A stretch of DNA of 64,000 nucleotides from Streptomyces melanogenes (GCF_014649795.1 NZ_BMTS01000001.1:372001-436000); one strand, 5' to 3'. Numbered from the stretch's first letter, positions 9,037 to 17,449 are shown. A program made the numbers and translations. Notes: generated from the sequence alone by a model not told the origin.

Positions 9037-9426
9037 TTACGCCAGGATCTTGGCCTTGGCGCGCTCGAACTCCTCCTGGGTGATGTCGCCCTTGTCCTTG
9101 AGCGCGGAGAGCTTGCTCAGCTCCTCCACCGAACCGCCGCCGGTTCCGGCCGCCTTGCGGACGTACTGCTGGAACGCGTCCTCCTGCTCCTTGAACTGCT
9201 TGGCGTCGCGCTGCCCCATGCCCTGTCCACGGGCGATGAGATAGACGAAGACGCCCAGATAGGGCAGGACGAGCACGAAGACCAGCCATCCCGCCTTGGC
9301 CCAGCCGCCGAGGCTGTGGTCGCGGAAGATGTCGGTGGCGACCTTGAAGAGCAGGAAGAACCACATCACCCACAGGAACAGCCACAACATCGTCCAGAAG
9401 AGGTTGAGGAGTGGGTAGTCGTCCAT
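9037..9426 (-). CDS. PLDc_N/SHOCT-domain membrane protein
   Basis: A 129-residue protein. The first 65 residues hold two membrane segments (LFWTMLWLFLWVMWFFLLF and WLVFVLVLPYLGVFVYLIA) in the layout of the PLDc_N cardiolipin-synthase-like domain. The C-terminal 30 residues (VEELSKLSALKDKGDITQEEFE) are a textbook SHOCT motif, a short helical oligomerisation element. Proteins of this type are common in Streptomyces and have no settled function. It overlaps nothing; the 22 bp separating it from the convergent secreted-protein gene contain no strong terminator. A 7-bp inverted repeat lies 30-46 bp upstream of its start. Confidence 0.85.
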   Translation of the reverse strand: MDDYPLLNLFWTMLWLFLWVMWFFLLFKVATDIFRDHSLGGWAKAGWLVFVLVLPYLGVFVYLIARGQGMGQRDAKQFKEQEDAFQQYVRKAAGTGGGSVEELSKLSALKDKGDITQEEFERAKAKILA

Positions 9427-9455
9427 GCCTGTCTCCGATCGCGGGGGTGATTCCT

Positions 9456-9472
9456 TCCTACCTTTGGTAGGA
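9456..9472. promoter_or_regulatory. Inverted repeat upstream of the SHOCT gene
   Basis: TCCTACC (9456-9462), three bases, then GGTAGGA (9466-9472) form a perfect 7-bp inverted repeat 30 bp upstream of the minus-strand SHOCT-protein start. The position between a promoter and start codon fits an operator; the regulator is unknown. Confidence 0.4.
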
Positions 9473-9660
9473 GGAGGCCGCATTCCGGAGGGGCGCCCGG
9501 GAGAGGCCGGAGTTCCGGAGGGGGTCCCACAACAGGGCTCCCTCCGGGATGCTGTCTTCAGTGGCGGTACGGCCCGTCTCCGTCTCTCCTGAAGCCGAGG
9601 GCGGATCGGCCCCGGGCGCCTCCGCCGCCCGACAGCACCCCGCGCACACCGGAGCGGCCC

Positions 9661-10203
9661 ATGGAACCCGCAGGCCCGGAAGCGCGGCGCCGTCGCCGTG
9701 CCCTCGCCGGTCATCTGCTGCGCGCGGTGGCCTCGGTGGTCCTGCTGACGTCGCTGTACTACCTGGCCCCGCTGGACCGGGGAGTCGGCGTCGGCACCGC
9801 TGTGGCGCTCGTGCTGGGGCTGGTGCTGTTCGGCTGCCTCACGGCCTGGCAGATCGCCGCCATCACCCATGCGGAGTATCCGCGGCTGCGGGCCATCGAG
9901 GCGCTGGCCACCGCCGTGCCGCTCTTCCTCGTGCTGTTCTCCGCCACGTACTTCCTGCTCGCCGACAACCGGCCGTCGTCGTTCTCGGAGCCGCTGAGCC
10001 GGACCGGCGCCCTGTATTTCACGGTCACGGTCTTCGCGACCGTCGGCTTCGGCGACATCGCGCCCGCCACCGACACCAGCCGTGCGCTCACCACCGTGCA
10101 GATGATCCTGGACCTGATCGTGGTGGGCGTCATCGCCAAGGTCCTCTTCGGCGCGGTCCAGGTCGGGCTGCGCCGCCGGGGGGATCCGGACGACCGGCCC
10201 TGA
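9661..10203 (+). CDS. Two-pore-helix type potassium channel family protein
   Basis: A 180-residue membrane protein with a cluster of arginines at the N-terminus, three membrane segments (about 21-37, 45-68, 83-101), a re-entrant pore helix and a final segment (about 142-165). The selectivity-filter signature TVGFGD is at 127-132, diagnostic of the ion-channel-2 (PF07885) family. It lacks an RCK/TrkA nucleotide-binding domain, so gating is unclear. GGAG six bases before ATG 9661 supports the start. It is transcribed in the same direction as, and 79 bp ahead of, the ycnI-associated membrane protein. Confidence 0.88.
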   Translation: MEPAGPEARRRRRALAGHLLRAVASVVLLTSLYYLAPLDRGVGVGTAVALVLGLVLFGCLTAWQIAAITHAEYPRLRAIEALATAVPLFLVLFSATYFLLADNRPSSFSEPLSRTGALYFTVTVFATVGFGDIAPATDTSRALTTVQMILDLIVVGVIAKVLFGAVQVGLRRRGDPDDRP

Positions 10204-10282
10204 GGGCGAGCGGGGGCGGGCGGTGCGGGTCGGGCCGAAGCGCCTCCGCCCGCACAGCGCCGGGTGGCACAATCCGATCACC

Positions 10283-11149
10283 ATGGAGGCCTCCGGGGCG
10301 GTACGCGTGCTGCGCGCGGCGGTGTTCGCCGCCGTGTGCGTGGCGCTCGCCGCCGTCGGCCATGTGCTGGCGACGGGTGCGGCTCCGCCGGTGTGGGCGT
10401 ACGGCGCGGGGCTGGCCGGCGTCTTCGGCGCGGCCGTGCCGCTACGCGCGCGTGAGCGGTCGCTGCCCGGCATCGCCGGGGCGACGCTGGGCGCGCAGGG
10501 CGTTCTGCACGGGGTGTTCGCCGTGGCGTGCGGTCGGGCCGCCGGCGCGCACGGGCGGGACCCCGGCAGACCGGGGATACGGCACCGCCTCGCGCCCACC
10601 GCGACCCACTTCGGCGCCGCCCCCGCAGGAGCCCGGCACGCCGCCCACGCCGCCGCGCACCACCTCGCCCACCCCGCGCTCCCGCACGCCACGGCCGCCC
10701 ACTTCGTCGCCGCGCTGGTCACCGCCTGGTGGCTGTGGCGCGGGGAGGCAGCGCTGTGGTCGCTGCTGCGGCGGGCGGCCGCGCTCGTGCCGGGGCTGGC
10801 CGCCTGGTGGTCGGGGCGGGGGTCCGGCGTGGGCGCAAGCCCCGGGCCCGCACCCCACCCGTACACCTCTTCCGCGCGGCCGAAGCGGCAGGCGCTGCTG
10901 CGCCACGCCGTGTCCCGGCGCGGACCGCCCGACCGGAACCCGTATCCGACCCACCGTCACACCACCATCAACGGTACGGAGTTCCTGTCATGTCCCAGCA
11001 CCACACCATGCTCCGGCGCGCCCTGCGCCGGACCGCCGTCTCCACCTGCCTCGCGGCCGCCGGGCTGCTCGGCGCCGCGGGCGCGGCGTCCGCGCACGTC
11101 ACCGTGCACGCGGAGAGCGCCACGAAGGGCGCCACGGACGGCGTGCTGA
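10283..11149 (+). CDS. Membrane protein upstream of ycnI, overlapping it by 160 bp
   Basis: A 288-residue frame starting at ATG 10283 (METASG-like start, MEASGAVRVLRA). It has two N-terminal hydrophobic segments, a His/Ala-rich central part (HAAHAAAHHLAHPALPHA) that could bind metal, another hydrophobic segment near WWLWRGE, and a basic tail. Proteins of this kind habitually precede ycnI in Streptomyces, and as I recall them they end soon after an RRGPP motif. Here RRGPP (about residue 216) is followed by 70 extra low-complexity residues because no stop occurs before the ycnI start, giving a long out-of-frame overlap. The true C-terminus may be shorter in relatives. Confidence 0.6.
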   Translation: MEASGAVRVLRAAVFAAVCVALAAVGHVLATGAAPPVWAYGAGLAGVFGAAVPLRARERSLPGIAGATLGAQGVLHGVFAVACGRAAGAHGRDPGRPGIRHRLAPTATHFGAAPAGARHAAHAAAHHLAHPALPHATAAHFVAALVTAWWLWRGEAALWSLLRRAAALVPGLAAWWSGRGSGVGASPGPAPHPYTSSARPKRQALLRHAVSRRGPPDRNPYPTHRHTTINGTEFLSCPSTTPCSGAPCAGPPSPPASRPPGCSAPRARRPRTSPCTRRAPRRAPRTAC

Positions 11150-11739
11150 CCTTCCGCGTCCCCAACGAGGAGAGCGGAGCGAGCACCACCAAGGTCCAGG
11201 TGGTCGTGCCCACCGACCACCCGCTGCTGTCCCTGCTGGTCACCCCGGAGGCGGGCTGGACCGCGCAGGTGACCACGACCAAGCTCAAGACGCCGGTCAA
11301 GACGGACGACGGCACCGTGAGCGAGGCGGTCTCGGAGATCACCTGGACCGGGGGCAGCATCAAGCCCGGTCAGTACCAGGACTTCCACGTCGCCTACGGC
11401 CAACTACCCGACGACGCCGACCAGCTGACGTTCAAGACGCTCCAGACGTACTCCGACGGCAAGGTGGTGCGCTGGATCGACGAGAGCCGCGAGGGCCAGG
11501 ACGAACCGGCGAACCCGGCGCCGGTCCTGCGGCTCACCGCCGCGTCCGCTCCGCCCCAGTCCCCGGCGTCCGGCAAGCCCGCCGCGCCGACCGCCTCCAC
11601 CGCGCCGAAGGCGGCGTCGAAGAGCAGCGATGCGACGGCCCGCGGGCTGGGCGCCGCCGGGCTCGCCGTGGGTGTGCTCGCGGTGGCCGGAGCCGCCGTC
11701 GCGATACGCAAGGGCCGGGCCGCCACGCCCCGCGACTGA
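10990..11739 (+). CDS. ycnI: YcnI family (DUF1775) copper-associated protein
   Basis: A 249-residue exported protein: signal peptide 1-35 ending GAASA, so that the mature chain begins with His (HVTVHAES). This N-terminal histidine is the copper ligand in YcnI. The DUF1775 domain (about 36-180) includes PTDHPLLSLLV and a Trp-containing GWTAQV segment. A Pro/Ala/Lys linker and a C-terminal membrane anchor (about 218-238) with a basic tail complete the usual Streptomyces form. ATG 10990 has GGAG eight bases upstream. The family is linked to copper delivery at the membrane in Bacillus; no CopC/CopD or SCO neighbour is visible here. Confidence 0.88.
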   Translation: MSQHHTMLRRALRRTAVSTCLAAAGLLGAAGAASAHVTVHAESATKGATDGVLTFRVPNEESGASTTKVQVVVPTDHPLLSLLVTPEAGWTAQVTTTKLKTPVKTDDGTVSEAVSEITWTGGSIKPGQYQDFHVAYGQLPDDADQLTFKTLQTYSDGKVVRWIDESREGQDEPANPAPVLRLTAASAPPQSPASGKPAAPTASTAPKAASKSSDATARGLGAAGLAVGVLAVAGAAVAIRKGRAATPRD

Positions 11740-11756
11740 CGGGTCGCTGACGTGGA

Positions 11757-11786
11757 CGGCTGCCCACCTCACTCGGTGGGCAGCCG
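11757..11786 (+). terminator. Rho-independent-type terminator after ycnI
   Basis: A perfect 12-bp stem, CGGCTGCCCACC (11757-11768) with GGTGGGCAGCCG (11775-11786), and a 6-base loop, 17 bp after the ycnI stop. There is no U-tract, as is usual in Streptomyces. Confidence 0.8.
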
Positions 11787-11977
11787 TCTGCCGCACCAGG
11801 TGGAGAGCCGGACCGCCTACCGCTCTGGTTGCAGGAGGGATCTCAACCCCCTGTGTGACGCCGCGCGGCAACCCCGCTCCCTATGTTGGCGTTCCGGCGG
11901 CGGCGAACCGGCACGCCGCCGGAGTACGGCGACACGCGTCGCGCCACACGCGGTCGCCCCCATCCGCGGGAGACCCC

Positions 11978-12331
11978 ATGAAACAGGTACGGATCCTCGT
12001 CGTCGCGCTGCTCAGCGCGGCAGTGCTCGGCGGCGCGGGCATGCTCGCCCCGGCCGACGCGGCCACGTCCGCCACCCGAGCGCCGAGCGCCGCCGGATGT
12101 GCGCAGACCCGGCCGTTCCTCTCGCAGGGCGACCGGGGCACCTGCGTCAGGTTCCTCCAGCAGAAGCTCACCGACCAGGGCATCAGCACTCGCGTCGACG
12201 GTGTCTTCGGCAGCGGGACGACCAAGTCGGTCAAGAGTTTCCAGTACCTGTGCGGCTACCGCGGCCGCGAGGTGGACGGCCTGGTCGGGCCCCGGACGTG
12301 GGCGGGGCTGCTGGACCACGCCTGCGTGTGA
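11978..12331 (+). CDS. Secreted peptidoglycan-binding-domain protein
   Basis: A 117-residue protein: signal peptide 1-28 (ending PADA), then a short linker and a single PG_binding_1 domain (about 48-115), recognisable from LSQGDRGTCVRFLQQKLTDQG and VDGVFGSGTTKSVKSFQ. Two cysteine pairs are present, an arrangement common in secreted Streptomyces versions of this fold. ATG 11978 is preceded by GGGAGA. It probably binds cell-wall glycan or peptide stems; no catalytic domain is attached. It stands alone between the ycnI terminator and the acylase gene. Confidence 0.85.
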   Translation: MKQVRILVVALLSAAVLGGAGMLAPADAATSATRAPSAAGCAQTRPFLSQGDRGTCVRFLQQKLTDQGISTRVDGVFGSGTTKSVKSFQYLCGYRGREVDGLVGPRTWAGLLDHACV

Positions 12332-12480
12332 GGAGCGGCCCGGTGTCGTCTGCGGATCGGCCCGACATCGCAGGTCAGCGCTGCCGATCCACCCCAGGGT
12401 GTACATCCATGGGTCCAGCGCCCGAGTATGAAGTTCGGTCGAGGGGTTGATGTGGTGACGGCCGGACTTCCGGCACTCTT

Positions 12481-14919
12481 ATGGACATGCCGAGCAACCG
12501 ACATCACCTGATGGTGCGTCAAAAGACCGGAAATATGCGGAGACTGGGGTCGATGGTCGCCGCTCTCTGCCTGGCCTCCGGCGCCGCCGCGCTGTTACCG
12601 GCGTCCGCGTCCGCCGCGCCGGAACCAAACGGCAAACGGGTGGGCGACCACGGCTACACCGCGCAGATCCGCCGCACCGAATACGGCATTCCGCACGTCC
12701 TGGCCCACGACTACGGCGGCTTGGGGTACGGATACGGGTACGCGTTCGCGCAGGACAACCTGTGCCAACTCGCCGACCAGGTCATGACGTTGCGGGGTGA
12801 GCGCTCCCGGCACCTCGGCCCGACGGAGACAACCGCCGACGGCACGCCCAACCTGGCGAGCGACACCTACCACCAGGGACTGCGGCAGGCCGGTACGGTC
12901 CGGCGGCTGCTCGACCGCCCGGCGCCGCTCGGCCCGACGCCCGAGCTGCGCCGGATGGTCGAGGGGTACGCCGCCGGGTACAACCGGTATCTGCGCGACA
13001 CCGGCACCGCCCACCTGCCGGACCCGACGTGCAAGGACAAGCCCTGGGTCGGCCCGATCAACGCGACGGACATCTGGAACCTCGTCTACGACGTGAACGG
13101 CGCCTCCGGGGCGACGGCGCTCAAGCAGGCCATCGCCACCGCGACCCCGCCGACGGGGGCCGGGGACAAAGTCGCCGCGAAGCCACCGAGGGCAGCAGAG
13201 GAAGCAAGGGGAGCCTCTCGCCGCGACGACCTCGGCAGCAACGGCTGGGCGCTCGGCCGTGACGTGACCCGTGGCCGCGACGGCATGCTGCTGGCCAACC
13301 CGCACCTGGCCTGGATCGGCGGGGACCGCTTCTACCAGGTGCAGTTGACGATCCCGGGCGTCATCGACGTCGCGGGCGCGAGCATCTACGGCACCCCGGT
13401 GGTCGAGATCGGCCACACCCGCACCCTGGCCTGGACGCACACCACGAGCTACACCGACCACGCCTCGCTCTACCGCCTCGCCCTCGCGCCCGGCGACCCG
13501 ACGAGCTACCTCGTCGACGGCAAGGCGGTGCCGATGACCCGCCGGACCGTACCGGTCACGGTCCGGGGCGCCGACGGCACGGTCTCCACCGTCTCCAGCA
13601 CCCTCTACACCTCCCGGTACGGCCCGGTGCTCGCCGAGGGCTGGACGCGCACCGAGGCGTACGCGCTGAGGGACGCCAACGTCGACAACCTGCGCTCGAT
13701 GAACGAGTGGCTGGCGATCGGCAGGGTGGGGTCCGTGGCCCAGCTCAAGCAGGCGCACCAGACGTACCAGGGCATCCCGTGGACGTACACGATCGCCACG
13801 GACACCACCGGCACCGCGTACTTCAGCGACTCCTCCGCCGTGCCCCATGTCGCCGACGACCGGCTCGAGCGGTGTGCCCTGGCGGGCGGGGGTGGGGGCG
13901 AGGATCTGCCCGGCGTGCTCGACGGTTCGACGGCGGCCTGCGACTGGGGCAGCGACCCCGACGCGGTGGTGCCGGGCATCTTCGGCCCCGGCCACCAGCC
14001 CCGGCTGACCCGGACCGACTATGTGGCCAACTCCAACAACGACTCGACGCTGACCAACCGCGCCGAGCCGCTGGCCGGTTACCCGCGGATGTACCGCGCC
14101 GGAGTGCCGCTGGGGCCGCGCGCCCAGCTCGGGCTCCAGATGATCGCGGGCCGGCGCGACGGTTCCGACGGACTGGGCGCACCGGGCTTCACCCTGCCTA
14201 CGTTGCAGGCGAGCATGCTCGGCGACCGCAACTACACGGCGGAGCTGGGCCGCGACGACGCGGTCGCGATGTGCCGCGCGCACCCCGTCCTGACCGCCAC
14301 CGACGGCACCGAGGTGGATGTGCGCGCCGCCTGTGACGTCCTGGCGGCCTGGGACACCCGCGACGACCTCGGCAGCCGCGGCGCCGTGCTGTGGAAGGCG
14401 TTCCGCACCCGAGTGGGCGGCCCGCACGCCTGGTGGCGTGTTCCGTACGACCCGGCCCAGCCGCTCACCACCCCGCGCGGGCTCAACGGAGACGAGCCGC
14501 AGGTGCGGCGCGCGCTGGCCGACGCCGTGCGCAAGCTGGCCGCCGACAAGGTGCCGCTGGACGCGCCGATGGGCAGCGTGCAGCGCTGGGCCGGGATCCC
14601 GCTGCCCGGCTGCTCTGGTGGCGAGGGCTGCTTCAACGTCGTGAACGCGTCACCGACGTCGGGCAGCGGCGGCGCCACGCGCCCGAGCTCGCCGGACGAC
14701 TACGCGTCGGGCTCCAGCTTCATCATGGCCACGGAGCTGACGGCCCAGGGGCCGCGCACCCGGACGATCCTCACCTACGGGCAGTCCGCCAACCCCGAAT
14801 CGCCCCACTACACCGACCAGACCGTCCTCTTCTCGCACAAGCGCTGGGTGACGGAACGGTTCACCGAGGCGGAGATAGCGTCCGATCCCCGGCTCCGGAC
14901 CATAAGCCTGCGGGGCTGA
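12481..14919 (+). CDS. Penicillin-amidase-family (Ntn-hydrolase) acylase, secreted, TTA codon
   Basis: An 812-residue precursor. A signal peptide (hydrophobic MVAALCLASGAAALLPASA, about 25-44) is followed by the alpha chain, a spacer, and the beta chain that starts at the autocatalytic Gly252-Ser253 (DDLGSNGWALG). Ser253 is the N-terminal nucleophile; downstream NPHLAW, and NSNND around the oxyanion/Asn position, are conserved family features. This fits the aculeacin A acylase/AhlM group of actinomycetes, which cleave long-chain acyl amides such as lipopeptides, capsaicin or acyl-homoserine lactones; substrate is undetermined. The start is uncertain (12481, 12511 or 12535; none has a strong ribosome site). 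A TTA codon at 12595-12597 predicts bldA-dependent translation. Confidence 0.85.
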   Translation: MDMPSNRHHLMVRQKTGNMRRLGSMVAALCLASGAAALLPASASAAPEPNGKRVGDHGYTAQIRRTEYGIPHVLAHDYGGLGYGYGYAFAQDNLCQLADQVMTLRGERSRHLGPTETTADGTPNLASDTYHQGLRQAGTVRRLLDRPAPLGPTPELRRMVEGYAAGYNRYLRDTGTAHLPDPTCKDKPWVGPINATDIWNLVYDVNGASGATALKQAIATATPPTGAGDKVAAKPPRAAEEARGASRRDDLGSNGWALGRDVTRGRDGMLLANPHLAWIGGDRFYQVQLTIPGVIDVAGASIYGTPVVEIGHTRTLAWTHTTSYTDHASLYRLALAPGDPTSYLVDGKAVPMTRRTVPVTVRGADGTVSTVSSTLYTSRYGPVLAEGWTRTEAYALRDANVDNLRSMNEWLAIGRVGSVAQLKQAHQTYQGIPWTYTIATDTTGTAYFSDSSAVPHVADDRLERCALAGGGGGEDLPGVLDGSTAACDWGSDPDAVVPGIFGPGHQPRLTRTDYVANSNNDSTLTNRAEPLAGYPRMYRAGVPLGPRAQLGLQMIAGRRDGSDGLGAPGFTLPTLQASMLGDRNYTAELGRDDAVAMCRAHPVLTATDGTEVDVRAACDVLAAWDTRDDLGSRGAVLWKAFRTRVGGPHAWWRVPYDPAQPLTTPRGLNGDEPQVRRALADAVRKLAADKVPLDAPMGSVQRWAGIPLPGCSGGEGCFNVVNASPTSGSGGATRPSSPDDYASGSSFIMATELTAQGPRTRTILTYGQSANPESPHYTDQTVLFSHKRWVTERFTEAEIASDPRLRTISLRG

Positions 14920-15043
14920 CCGGGGCTGACCGGGGCGGCGGGCGCCGGTGCCATGGACGCGGCGGGGCGACCTGTACGGTCCACGCCATCCCCAGAGTTG
15001 GGGATACCGCGCCCGGGAGGTGCCTCCTAGTCTGATCGAGGCG

Positions 15044-15078
15044 GGAACGTCCCCCTCCACCGTACGGGGGGGCGTTCC
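15044..15078 (+). promoter_or_regulatory. Leader hairpin before the radical SAM gene
   Basis: GGAACGTCCCCC (15044-15055) pairs with GGGGGGCGTTCC (15067-15078) over 12 bp with one G-U, loop 11 bases. It lies 36 bp upstream of ATG 15115 and 125 bp after the acylase stop, so it could be the acylase terminator or an attenuator in the radical SAM leader. The larger distance to the acylase and the closeness to the next start favour a leader role slightly. Confidence 0.45.
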
Positions 15079-15114
15079 GGCGTCGAGGCCGCGAGCGGAC
15101 ACGGGGAGCATGCG

Positions 15115-16179
15115 ATGGAGCGCGCGAACAACGTTGTCGATGGTCCCCAGTCCGTGATCTGGGACATCACGTACGCCTGTCCGCTGCGCTGCACCCACTG
15201 CTACTCGGAGTCCGGCAGGCGCCCCTCACGCCAGGCCAGCCATGACGACATGCTCCGGATCGCCGACGCCATCATCGCCCTGGGCCCGGTCCAGGTCACC
15301 CTCGCCGGGGGCGAACCACTCCTGGTCAAGGGGGTGTTCGAGGTCGCGGAGCGGCTGACGCGGGCCGGTATCTCGGTGCTCGTGTACACCGGCGGCTGGA
15401 ACTTCCAGCCGTGGATGACCGAGGAGCTGGCGCGTGTGTGCGGGCGGGTCGTGGTGAGCGTCGACGGCCCCGCGCCCGAGGTGCACGACCGGATCCGCGG
15501 CAGGGCGGGTTCGTTCGAGCGGGCGATGCGGGCGCTGGCGCTGCTGGAGGTTGCGGCGCGGGAGCGGGCCGAGCGCGGCGAGCGCCCGCTCCCGTTCGCC
15601 ATCGACTGCGTGGTCGTACGGAGCAACGTCGACCGGCTGGAGGAGTTCTGCACGGACGTCGTGCCCCGGTTCCCGCACCTGAGCTCACTCGACTTCGGCG
15701 CCGCCGTGCCGTCCGGGCTCGGCAGCCGCACCGGATACGCCGAGCACGAACTGCTCTCGGACGAACAGCTCGCCAGGCTGGGCAGTGAGGAGCAGCGCGC
15801 GCGGCTCCAGGCGCTCGCCCCGGCCACCGTCCGGGTCGGCACGTCGACCAACTTCTCCTTGCAGATGAACCCCGAACAGGTGGCGCGCGGGCTCGACTTC
15901 CAGTCGGTGCAGATCGAGCCCGACGGGCAGGTCCGGGCCATGCTCATCTACGAGGGGACGGTCGGCAGTCTGCTGGAGGAGCCGCCCGCCGAGCTGTGGC
16001 GGCGTGCGGTGGAGCGGTGGACCGACCCGTTCGTTACCGAGGCGCTCTCCGGCGCGGGCGTGGGCACCATGCGCGGCTGGGCCGAGGCCGTGCGGCGCAT
16101 CGACTACCACTTCGGCTCCGCCGCGGTCCGCGCCCGTATCGACCGCCGCCCGGTGTTCATCGCACCGACGGTGGGGTGA
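15115..16179 (+). CDS. Radical SAM enzyme without auxiliary-cluster cysteines
   Basis: A 354-residue protein. The CxxxCxxC motif for the [4Fe-4S]-SAM cluster is Cys22-Cys26-Cys29 (TYACPLRCTHCYSES). The GGEP motif (LAGGEP, about 61-66) and VSVDGP (about 119) follow. The overall layout resembles PqqE/MftC-like peptide-modifying enzymes, and the C-terminal VQIEPDGQVRAM segment sits where SPASM domains begin, yet there are no cysteines after about residue 180, so no auxiliary clusters. GGGGAG nine bases before ATG 15115 supports the start. No short precursor peptide is visible on either side. The reaction is unknown. Confidence 0.85.
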   Translation: MERANNVVDGPQSVIWDITYACPLRCTHCYSESGRRPSRQASHDDMLRIADAIIALGPVQVTLAGGEPLLVKGVFEVAERLTRAGISVLVYTGGWNFQPWMTEELARVCGRVVVSVDGPAPEVHDRIRGRAGSFERAMRALALLEVAARERAERGERPLPFAIDCVVVRSNVDRLEEFCTDVVPRFPHLSSLDFGAAVPSGLGSRTGYAEHELLSDEQLARLGSEEQRARLQALAPATVRVGTSTNFSLQMNPEQVARGLDFQSVQIEPDGQVRAMLIYEGTVGSLLEEPPAELWRRAVERWTDPFVTEALSGAGVGTMRGWAEAVRRIDYHFGSAAVRARIDRRPVFIAPTVG

Positions 16180-16198
16180 ACGGCGTTTCGGAGGTGGG

Positions 16199-16945
16199 TC
16201 ATGGCTGGGAGGGTTTGCCCGCGATCGCGTCGTAGACCTTCACGCGCAGCCGGCGGCGCCAGCCTTCGCGTTCCTCCCGGCGTTGTGCCCGCTGTGCTTT
16301 GTGGCTGCCCTCCGGGTAGCGGGCCCGTGCCCACGGCGAGCCCGGGCGGGCCAGCCGCAGTGCCCCGATCACCGCGACGAGCGGGACGAGGATGCCGAGC
16401 AGGCCCGTGAAGGCCTTGCCCTTGCTCAACGCGACCAGCGCGAAGGCCGAGTTGAAGACGATCACGCTCGCGTACGTCCAGCCGGAGACGGGCGCGCCGT
16501 CCACCGAAGCGTCGTTGACGCCGAAGGGGGCCGCGCCGAGCAGCAGGAGCCCGCACACCGCCGCGCCGAGGACGACGCTGTCCACGGAGAGCCTGCCCTC
16601 CTCCGACCAGTAGACGTCGCGCAGATGCAGGATGAGGGCGAACTCGTCCAGGACGAGGGCCGTGCCGATCCCGAAGACGGCGGCCTCGATCTCGGCCCAG
16701 GGCCGCTCGCCACCGATGGGCGAGGCCAGCCCGAGCCCACCGATGATCATGAAGATCACGCCGAACACCGCATGGTGGATGTGGAGGCCGCCGGGCGTGA
16801 CGTTCTTCGGCCACCACGAGACCTCGGCCCGCATCATCCGCACGCTGAACCGGATGAACAGGAATGCCCCGAGGAACCCGAGCAGCAGGAACAGCAGGGG
16901 CTGCTTGCCCGGGTCCATGATCTCCCGCCGGTACCAGTCGTTCAT
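16199..16945 (-). CDS. Integral membrane protein of unknown function
   Basis: A 248-residue protein with about six membrane segments. The first follows a short amphipathic start (LLFLLLGFLGAFLFI). A polar loop WWPKNVTPGGLHIHH carries a HxHH cluster that may bind metal. Hydrophobic segments then run to about residue 190 and a basic, Arg/Glu-rich cytoplasmic tail ends the protein. I do not recognise a named family beyond a conserved actinobacterial membrane protein. Its ATG lies three bases after the SRPBCC stop (TGA-CCC-ATG), so the two are one operon. It converges on the radical SAM gene with a 19-bp gap. Confidence 0.75.
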   Translation of the reverse strand: MNDWYRREIMDPGKQPLLFLLLGFLGAFLFIRFSVRMMRAEVSWWPKNVTPGGLHIHHAVFGVIFMIIGGLGLASPIGGERPWAEIEAAVFGIGTALVLDEFALILHLRDVYWSEEGRLSVDSVVLGAAVCGLLLLGAAPFGVNDASVDGAPVSGWTYASVIVFNSAFALVALSKGKAFTGLLGILVPLVAVIGALRLARPGSPWARARYPEGSHKAQRAQRREEREGWRRRLRVKVYDAIAGKPSQP

Positions 16946-16948
16946 GGG

Positions 16949-17419
16949 TCAGCCGTGTTCGCCGGGGTTCGGTGTCCACCGGTCGGGGCCGGGGTCGCCG
17001 CCCCGGGCGCGGACGGTGAGCCGGTCGAGGTAGTGGTGCCAGCCATCGGAGTGGCCCGCGCAGGCTTCGGGAGAGGGCAGACCGGTGTGGAGCAGGCGCA
17101 GCAGGGTGTCCTCGCCGTCGGGATCGAGGGTGACCTCGACCGTGGAGGAGCCGGGTGCGACGGGGGTGCCGCCGCTCTCCCAGCCCCAGGTGAACACGAT
17201 GCGCCGGGGCGGTTCGACGGCGAGGAAGCGGCCGGCGGCGCGGTGCGCGCCGGTCACCGTGGTGCGGTAGGCGCCGCCGGGTTCGAAGGCGAAGGTGCCC
17301 TCAGTGCCCATCCAGGACAGCCAGCGGTCGTGGTCGGTGAAGAAGGAGAACACGGCGGCGGGGCTCGCGGCGATGTGCCGCTCGACCGCGACCGTGTTCC
17401 TGCTGGCGGCGTCGCCCAT
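16949..17419 (-). CDS. SRPBCC/AHSA1-like (START-fold) protein
   Basis: A 156-residue single-domain protein of the AHSA1/CalC-type hydrophobic-pocket fold: EVERHIAASPAAVFSFFTDHDRWLSWMG at the start is given here only as its signature parts HIAASPAAVF and WLSWMG, followed by GGAYRTTVTG, VFTWGWES and a C-terminal GWHHYLDRL helix. Such proteins bind hydrophobic ligands; many are encoded next to ArsR repressors. A short ArsR-like remnant lies just upstream (17450-17525). It is the first gene of a two-gene operon with the membrane protein. Confidence 0.85.
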   Translation of the reverse strand: MGDAASRNTVAVERHIAASPAAVFSFFTDHDRWLSWMGTEGTFAFEPGGAYRTTVTGAHRAAGRFLAVEPPRRIVFTWGWESGGTPVAPGSSTVEVTLDPDGEDTLLRLLHTGLPSPEACAGHSDGWHHYLDRLTVRARGGDPGPDRWTPNPGEHG

Positions 17420-17449
17420 GCGTCGGCCCTTCCTCGTGCCCGTCGCGCC

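Noticed and set aside
14948..15157. Short frame upstream of the radical SAM gene as a possible RiPP precursor
   Set aside because: It begins at a GTG without ribosome site, runs through the hairpin and into the radical SAM gene out of frame, and has no leader/core pattern.
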